From assembly GCF_017573505.1 (NCBI RefSeq), contig NZ_JAGEOJ010000019.1, positions 62,001-126,000 of the forward strand: a DNA stretch of 64,000 nucleotides, read 5' to 3'. The position numbers were made by a program, and so were the translations under genes. The DNA is from Actinomadura barringtoniae (GTDB taxonomy: Bacteria > Actinomycetota > Actinomycetes > Streptosporangiales > Streptosporangiaceae). Each line of letters begins with the position of its first letter. The first letter of the stretch is position 1. The notes under the pieces are model-generated. The model made no database searches, was not told where the DNA came from, and saw only the letters and a list, made by a program, of their open reading frames with translations. This document shows positions 59,952 through 64,000 of this stretch, in pieces.

Positions 59952-61751
59952 TTACGCGCCGGGGTCCTTCGGCGTGAGTCCCGTCTCGATCGCCTTGATC
60001 AGCATCGTGAGCGACCGGGAGTAGAAGCGCGCCATGGTCACGAAGCCGGTGGCGAACCAGAGGCCCGGCTGACGTGAGCGCCGCCAGGCCTCGCTGTACT
60101 CGCCGTCGTCGGCCAGGCCGTACACCTTCTGGACCTTGGCCGCGGCTGGGCCGAGCAGTCCGTGGACGGATTCGTCCATGGACTCGTAGCCGGTGGCGAA
60201 GACGATCAGGTCCACGTCCATGGCGGTGCCGTCGGTGAAGACGACCCCGGTGGGCGTCGCGCGGTCGATCTCGACGCCCTGCTTGACACCGATGTGCCCG
60301 TCGGCGATCAGTTCCGATGCGCCGATGTTGATCTGGTAGCTGTCCCGGCCGGCCATGTGGCTGCCGATGATGCCCGTGCCGTCGGGTCCCCATTCCAGCT
60401 TGAAGCCGCGCTGCCGCAGGCGGTCCAGCAGGTCGCGGTCCCGCTCGGCCGCGGCTGTCACGAGCTCCTTCAGCGTGGCGCGATTCGGAATGTTCGGGGT
60501 GGCGTAGGCGACCATGTCGGCGAACTCGGTCCCCAGCCCGGAGCCCTCCGCGTAGACGCCGTAGAAGAGGTCGTTGAAGGTCTGGAAATCGATCACGTAG
60601 GTGGCGTTGCGCTGGAGCATGGTGACCCGGGCGCCGTGCTCGTACAGGTCGTGGGAGATCTCGTGCCCGCTCACCGCGGCTCCGACGACCAGGACCCGTT
60701 TTCCGTCCCACTCGGAGCCGCCCTGGAACTCTCCGGAGTGGACGGCGACGCCCTGGAAGCCGGCGAGTCCGGGGACCTCGGGCATGCGCGGCTTCCCGTT
60801 CAGGCCGACGGCGAGGACCAGATGCACCGGCCGCAGCGTCCGCTCGCCGCCGGGGCGGCGCAGCGTGATCGTCCACCGGCCGTCCGCGTCGTCGTAGGCG
60901 GCGCCGGTGAGCTCGGTGCCGGTCCACACGTTCAGATCCATCGCCCGGGCGTACGACTCGAGGTGATCGGCGAACTTGTCCTTCGGCGTGTGCGCCGTCC
61001 ACGTCGGCGGGAACGGGTAGAAGGGCAGATGATCGGCGTTCAGCAGGCTGTGCAGTGCCAGCGAGGCGTAGCGCTTCCGCCAGTTGTCGCCGACCCTCTC
61101 GTTGCGTTCGACGACCAGCGTGGACACGTTGAGCGAGGCGAGGCGGGCCGCGACCGACAGGCCGTTGTGGCCGGCGCCGAGAACGACCACCTGCGGGTCG
61201 TCGTTCTCGAACTCTGATTCGGCGGCGCGGTCGTCCGACCACCGGGTGCGGCCGGGTACGTATCCGTGCGCCTTGCCCTCGGGCCGGTGGGCGCCGACCG
61301 CTGCGGGGAAGTCGGTGAGGCCCTCGGCCTGGGTCATCAGGGTGGCGGCCTGCCATCGGCCGTCGCCGCCGAGCGTCAGCCGCGCGAAGCCGCTGCACCG
61401 GCGATGTTCCGTGGCGAATTCGAAGAACATGAGGACGCCGTCGTCGGTGCGGATCGGCGCCTGCCGGACGGCGGGGCTCAGGTCGTGTGGACGGACGTCC
61501 GCGCTCAGCCTGCCGAGCGCGGAGCGCACGTCCTTGAGGCCGACGTGGTTGGTGACCCCCCAGGTGAAGGCGAGGAAGTCCCGCCACGTCACATCCGGAG
61601 TGAGCAGCGCGTCGATGTCCTCGTGCGCGGGTGAGTGGACGGCGGCGGCGAATCGTTCGAGCCAGGCGGCGGAGACGCCGAGCGCGGTCTCCTCTTCGGC
61701 TTCGGCGGCGGCTGTGGCGGTGTCGGCGGCCGTGACGGCGGTGGTGGTCAT
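59952..61751 (-). CDS. Flavin-containing/Baeyer-Villiger-type monooxygenase with N-terminal SnoaL-like domain
   Basis: 599 residues. Residues about 20-150 look like an NTF2/SnoaL fold (ERFAAAVHSPAHEDIDALLTPDVTWRDFLAFTW). From about 165 a two-dinucleotide-binding-domain enzyme follows: FAD motif VLGAGHNGLSVAARL, VGDNWRKRYASLALHS, NADP motif VVGAAVSGHEISHDL, and ATGYES near 520. The strict BVMO fingerprint FxGxxxHxxxW is replaced by QGVAVHSGEFQGG, which is more like FMO/BVMO type II or YUC-like enzymes. AGGAG before ATG 61751. Likely oxygenates a ketone or heteroatom of the pathway substrate. Co-transcribed with the cyclase-family gene. Confidence 0.82.
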   Translation of the reverse strand: MTTTAVTAADTATAAAEAEEETALGVSAAWLERFAAAVHSPAHEDIDALLTPDVTWRDFLAFTWGVTNHVGLKDVRSALGRLSADVRPHDLSPAVRQAPIRTDDGVLMFFEFATEHRRCSGFARLTLGGDGRWQAATLMTQAEGLTDFPAAVGAHRPEGKAHGYVPGRTRWSDDRAAESEFENDDPQVVVLGAGHNGLSVAARLASLNVSTLVVERNERVGDNWRKRYASLALHSLLNADHLPFYPFPPTWTAHTPKDKFADHLESYARAMDLNVWTGTELTGAAYDDADGRWTITLRRPGGERTLRPVHLVLAVGLNGKPRMPEVPGLAGFQGVAVHSGEFQGGSEWDGKRVLVVGAAVSGHEISHDLYEHGARVTMLQRNATYVIDFQTFNDLFYGVYAEGSGLGTEFADMVAYATPNIPNRATLKELVTAAAERDRDLLDRLRQRGFKLEWGPDGTGIIGSHMAGRDSYQINIGASELIADGHIGVKQGVEIDRATPTGVVFTDGTAMDVDLIVFATGYESMDESVHGLLGPAAAKVQKVYGLADDGEYSEAWRRSRQPGLWFATGFVTMARFYSRSLTMLIKAIETGLTPKDPGA

Positions 61752-61833
61752 CGTTCTCCTCGGGTCGGGTGGCGGAAGAGACGGGGGCAGCACGACGACC
61801 GGGGAGGCGACCGTGCGCCGCGGCCGGGCCGGG

Positions 61834-62823
61834 TCACTTGATGGCGATCGGGTTGACCGGGGAGCCGACCGCTCCCACGACCGCCAGAGGAGGCGCGATG
61901 AGCTGGAACTCGTAGACGCCGTCGCCCGCGCAGTCGGCGGCGAGCGCGGTGACGTCCCAGTACTCGCCCAGCATCATGCCCATGTCCCGTTCGCACAGCA
62001 GGTGGAACGGGAGGAACACGCCGTCGAACTCGGGCATCGGCACCTCGACGGTGACGTTGTCGGAGGCGACGGCGGCGGCTCGTCGGGCGTGCAGCCATTC
62101 GGCGCACCGCCAGCTCAGTCCCGAGGTGAACGCCGACCTGTCGCCGGTGCGGCGGAAGTTGTCCCACCAGCCGGTTCGGACGATCACGACGTCCCCCTGC
62201 TCCACAGCCACCCCCTGCCGGTCGGCGACCTCGTCCAGCTCGTCGGGCGTGACGGGCCGGTCGGGATCGAGGTGGACGTCGTCGCCGCGGTGGGCGACGA
62301 CGTCGAGCAGGACCCCCCGCGTGGTGATCCCTTTGTCGATGACCTTGTCGATCCCGCAGCGGGTCGCTCCCTGGCTGGTCACCGCCGACGCGGGGAAGCC
62401 GTTGTAGAGCAGGCCGTCGTAGTAGGTGTGGGACAGCGCGTCCCATTGGGTGGCGGCCTGCAGCGGCATGATGATCATGTCGTCGTTGAACCGGAACGGG
62501 TTGTCGGCGAAGTACTGGCCGATCTGCTCGGCGACCGGGTTCGCGCTCCAGCCGCGGGAGTGCTCGACGAAGTGGTCGGCGTCGCCGCCGTCGACCGTCA
62601 TCAGGTGGATCGGGTTGGGGCGGAACAGGTAGTCGCCCTGCGGTCCCTTCGCCCCGAACTCGACGCCCAGCGGGAACACCGAGCCCTTGCGCACGAGCCC
62701 GGCGGAGGCGCGCACCTTCTCCGGAGTGATCAGGTTCAGGGTTCCGACCTCGTCGTCGTCACCCCATCGGCCCCAGTTGCGGACCTGCTCGGCGACGGCG
62801 CGGAACTCGGTGATCGAGGACAC
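61834..62823 (-). CDS. Cyclase-family (KynB-like) hydrolase
   Basis: 329 residues. The family core is present (WGDDDEVGTLNLITPEKV; QAATQWDALSHTYYDG; RTGWWDNF; PMPEFDGVFLPFHLLCERDMGMMLGEYWDVTALA). The metal motif HxGTHxDxxxH reads QAATQWDALSH, so one His is Gln, as in the TQWDALSH subgroup. GTG 62823 (GGGAGAG upstream) is preferred to the ATG at 62883, because the latter lies inside the operator region. Members hydrolyse cyclic amides or lactones; opening a lactone made by the monooxygenase is an attractive inference. Confidence 0.82.
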   Translation of the reverse strand: MSSITEFRAVAEQVRNWGRWGDDDEVGTLNLITPEKVRASAGLVRKGSVFPLGVEFGAKGPQGDYLFRPNPIHLMTVDGGDADHFVEHSRGWSANPVAEQIGQYFADNPFRFNDDMIIMPLQAATQWDALSHTYYDGLLYNGFPASAVTSQGATRCGIDKVIDKGITTRGVLLDVVAHRGDDVHLDPDRPVTPDELDEVADRQGVAVEQGDVVIVRTGWWDNFRRTGDRSAFTSGLSWRCAEWLHARRAAAVASDNVTVEVPMPEFDGVFLPFHLLCERDMGMMLGEYWDVTALAADCAGDGVYEFQLIAPPLAVVGAVGSPVNPIAIK

Positions 62824-62866
62824 GGTTGGCTCTCCCGGGGTGGTCGGGTGCGTCGAGTGCAGTGCT

Positions 62867-62894
62867 GTGTAAATAACGCTCATAAACGAGCGTT
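62867..62894. promoter_or_regulatory. IclR-like box C and overlapping inverted repeat
   Basis: On the minus strand, GCGTTATTTACAC (62867-62879) matches 11 of 13 bases of the box at 47.07/47.18 kb. It overlaps an inverted repeat AACGCTC-N6-GAGCGTT (62875-62894). It lies about 45-70 bases upstream of the cyclase GTG. Confidence 0.5.
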
Positions 62895-63008
62895 AGCTGC
62901 ACGATATGCCTGAGTCTCAACGCGTGGAGACGCGAATGTCAAGCGCGAAAGCCAAGGCGGCCGGAGGGGGTTGACAAAGGCGCACGCCGAGGAAGAGGGT
63001 CGATGACA

Positions 63009-63043
63009 TGCATTTATCGCACTGAGAAGTACATTATTTGCAC
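63009..63043. promoter_or_regulatory. IclR-like boxes D and E upstream of mhpB
   Basis: TGCATTTATCGCA (63009-63021; reverse strand TGCGATAAATGCA, 11 of 13 matches to TGCGTTATATGCA) and GTACATTATTTGCAC (63029-63043; 12 of 15 matches to the box A/B 15-mer). They stand side by side 67 bases upstream of the mhpB ATG. Confidence 0.55.
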
Positions 63044-63110
63044 ACGTCGGCTACGGACGGCGTCTCCCGCGCGCTCGCCAACGCCTTGCCACTCGACCCT
63101 GGAGAGCACG

Positions 63111-64000
63111 ATGCCACTGGCCCTGTGCTGCATGTCGCACAGCCCGCTTCTGGAGATCACCCGGCAGCGGGCGGAGCTCGAAGCGGACATCGACTCGGCG
63201 ATCGGCTCCGCGCGCCGCTTCGTCGCGGACTTCGGCCCGGACGTGGTCGTCGTCTTCGTTCCCGATCACTACAACGGGTTCTTCCACCGGCTGATGCCGC
63301 AGTTCTGCATCGGGACGCGGGCACGGACGGTGGGCGACTACGACAGCGCGGCCGGCGCGCTCGACGTCCCCGAGCAGCTGGCCGCCGATCTCGCGCGCGG
63401 CGTTCTCGACGCGGGTGTCGACATCGCGTTCTCCCGCCGGATGGAGCTCGACCACGCGACCGCGCAGCCGCTCACCGCACTGTTCGGCGCGCTGGACGCC
63501 CGCCCGGTCGTCCCGGTCTTCGTGAACGCCGCCGCCGAACCGCGTAGTCCGCTGCGGCGGTCACGGGCCCTGGGCGCGGCCATCGGCGGCTTCTTCGCCG
63601 ACCGGCCGGAAAAAGTGCTGGTCCTGGGCTCGGGCGGGCTGTCGCACGATCCGCCGATGCCCACCCTGGAGACGGCTCCGCCGCCGATCCTGGAGCGCAT
63701 TGTCGAGGGCCGTCCTTTGACACAGGCAGAGGCGGAGGGCAAGCACGCCGGCGCGATCGCCGAAGGCGCCCGGCTCGCCGCCGGGACCAGTGAGCGGATG
63801 CCGCTGTCCCCGGACTGGGACCGGGCTTTCCTGGACCTGCTGGCGGGGCCCGGCCTGGACGAGCTCGACCAGTGGACCGACGAGGACATCGGCCGGCACG
63901 GGTGCGGCGCGCACGAGATCCGCACCTGGGTCGCCGCGCACGCCGCGCTCGCCGAACACGGCCCGTACGAGGTCATCGACCGTTACTACCGGCCCGTTCC
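63111..64000 (+). CDS. mhpB: MhpB-type extradiol catechol dioxygenase, 3' end outside window
   Basis: At least 296 residues to the window edge; the E. coli enzyme has 314, so about 15-20 residues are missing. MPLALCCMSHSPLLEI at the N-terminus gives the first iron-ligand His region, followed by VVVFVPDHYNGFFHRLMPQFCIG, the catalytic LDHATAQPL and GSGGLSHDPP. These are class III (LigB-type) extradiol dioxygenase features specific to 2,3-dihydroxyphenylpropionate 1,2-dioxygenase. GGAGAG before ATG. It cleaves the catechol made by the MhpA-type hydroxylase and feeds MhpC. Confidence 0.93.
   Translation, partial: MPLALCCMSHSPLLEITRQRAELEADIDSAIGSARRFVADFGPDVVVVFVPDHYNGFFHRLMPQFCIGTRARTVGDYDSAAGALDVPEQLAADLARGVLDAGVDIAFSRRMELDHATAQPLTALFGALDARPVVPVFVNAAAEPRSPLRRSRALGAAIGGFFADRPEKVLVLGSGGLSHDPPMPTLETAPPPILERIVEGRPLTQAEAEGKHAGAIAEGARLAAGTSERMPLSPDWDRAFLDLLAGPGLDELDQWTDEDIGRHGCGAHEIRTWVAAHAALAEHGPYEVIDRYYRPV

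Noticed and set aside
1..64000. Search for tRNA, rRNA, CRISPR arrays, insertion sequences and attachment sites
   Set aside because: No tRNA cloverleaf, spacer-repeat series, transposase or integrase was recognised by reading. A covariance-model scan could not be run.

Overview
The window is about 64 kb of very GC-rich DNA. Codon third positions are strongly G/C, GTG starts are common, and neighbouring genes often overlap by 4 bases (ATGA or GTGA). It carries a complete Streptomyces-type conservon, many TetR, LysR and IclR regulators, two RNA polymerase sigma factors and no tRNA or rRNA gene. This points to a soil actinomycete, most likely an Actinomadura-like member of the Streptosporangiales. 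The genus is an inference. The DNA looks chromosomal: no phage, transposase, CRISPR or origin was seen.

Layout. 1-4.1 kb: end of an actinobacterial DNA polymerase I-like gene, then an SGNH hydrolase/MFS exporter operon with a divergent TetR regulator, closed by a perfect 28-bp hairpin. 4.1-10.6 kb: a minus-strand operon with a NitT/TauT-type ABC importer, a benzoylformate decarboxylase-like ThDP enzyme and an FAD monooxygenase, suggesting uptake and breakdown of an aromatic 2-oxo acid. 11.4-16.3 kb: conservon cvnA-D. 16.3-19.1 kb: a decayed zone with remnants of a lipase, a secreted protein, an IclR regulator, a hydrolase and a short-chain dehydrogenase, scattered around an intact LLM oxidoreductase and a TetR. 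19.1-21.7 kb: a secreted subtilase with a DUF5005-like C-terminal domain. 21.8-25.3 kb: a GNAT/DUF4267/cupin/DUF2871 operon and a divergent LysR. 25.3-28.0 kb: a large regulator with an N-terminal LuxR HTH. 28.0-32.6 kb: a short leader ORF, a VOC protein and a PPOX protein, then LysR, a tartrate/D-malate dehydrogenase and a DctA symporter with a perfect LysR-type palindrome between them. 32.9-36.0 kb: an MBL hydrolase/TetR pair and a TetR/SDR divergent pair, both with visible operators. 36.0-46.2 kb: an ECF sigma/anti-sigma-like pair, a DHFR-like enzyme, membrane and secreted proteins, an ECF sigma with TPR tail plus DGPF partner, hypothetical proteins, and a TetR/hydrolase/SnoaL operon.

46.3-64.0 kb is the main metabolic feature: a meta-cleavage aromatic pathway. 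The long plus-strand operon encodes an MhpA-type hydroxylase, a 3-ketosteroid dehydrogenase-like flavoprotein, a LIV-type ABC importer (with LivM and LivG fused), MhpC hydrolase, MhpD hydratase, acetaldehyde dehydrogenase MhpF, aldolase MhpE and an IclR regulator. A second IclR gene is divergent at the start. A minus-strand pair (cyclase-family hydrolase and Baeyer-Villiger-like monooxygenase) is divergent from the ring-cleavage dioxygenase MhpB, which runs off the window. The same 13-base near-palindrome (TGCGTTATATGCA and variants) recurs in both divergent promoter regions, 16 kb apart. This supports one IclR-controlled regulon for the whole block. The flavoprotein and monooxygenase are not part of the classical mhp/hpp route, so the true substrate may be a hydroaromatic or cyclic-ketone compound that is converted to a catechol.
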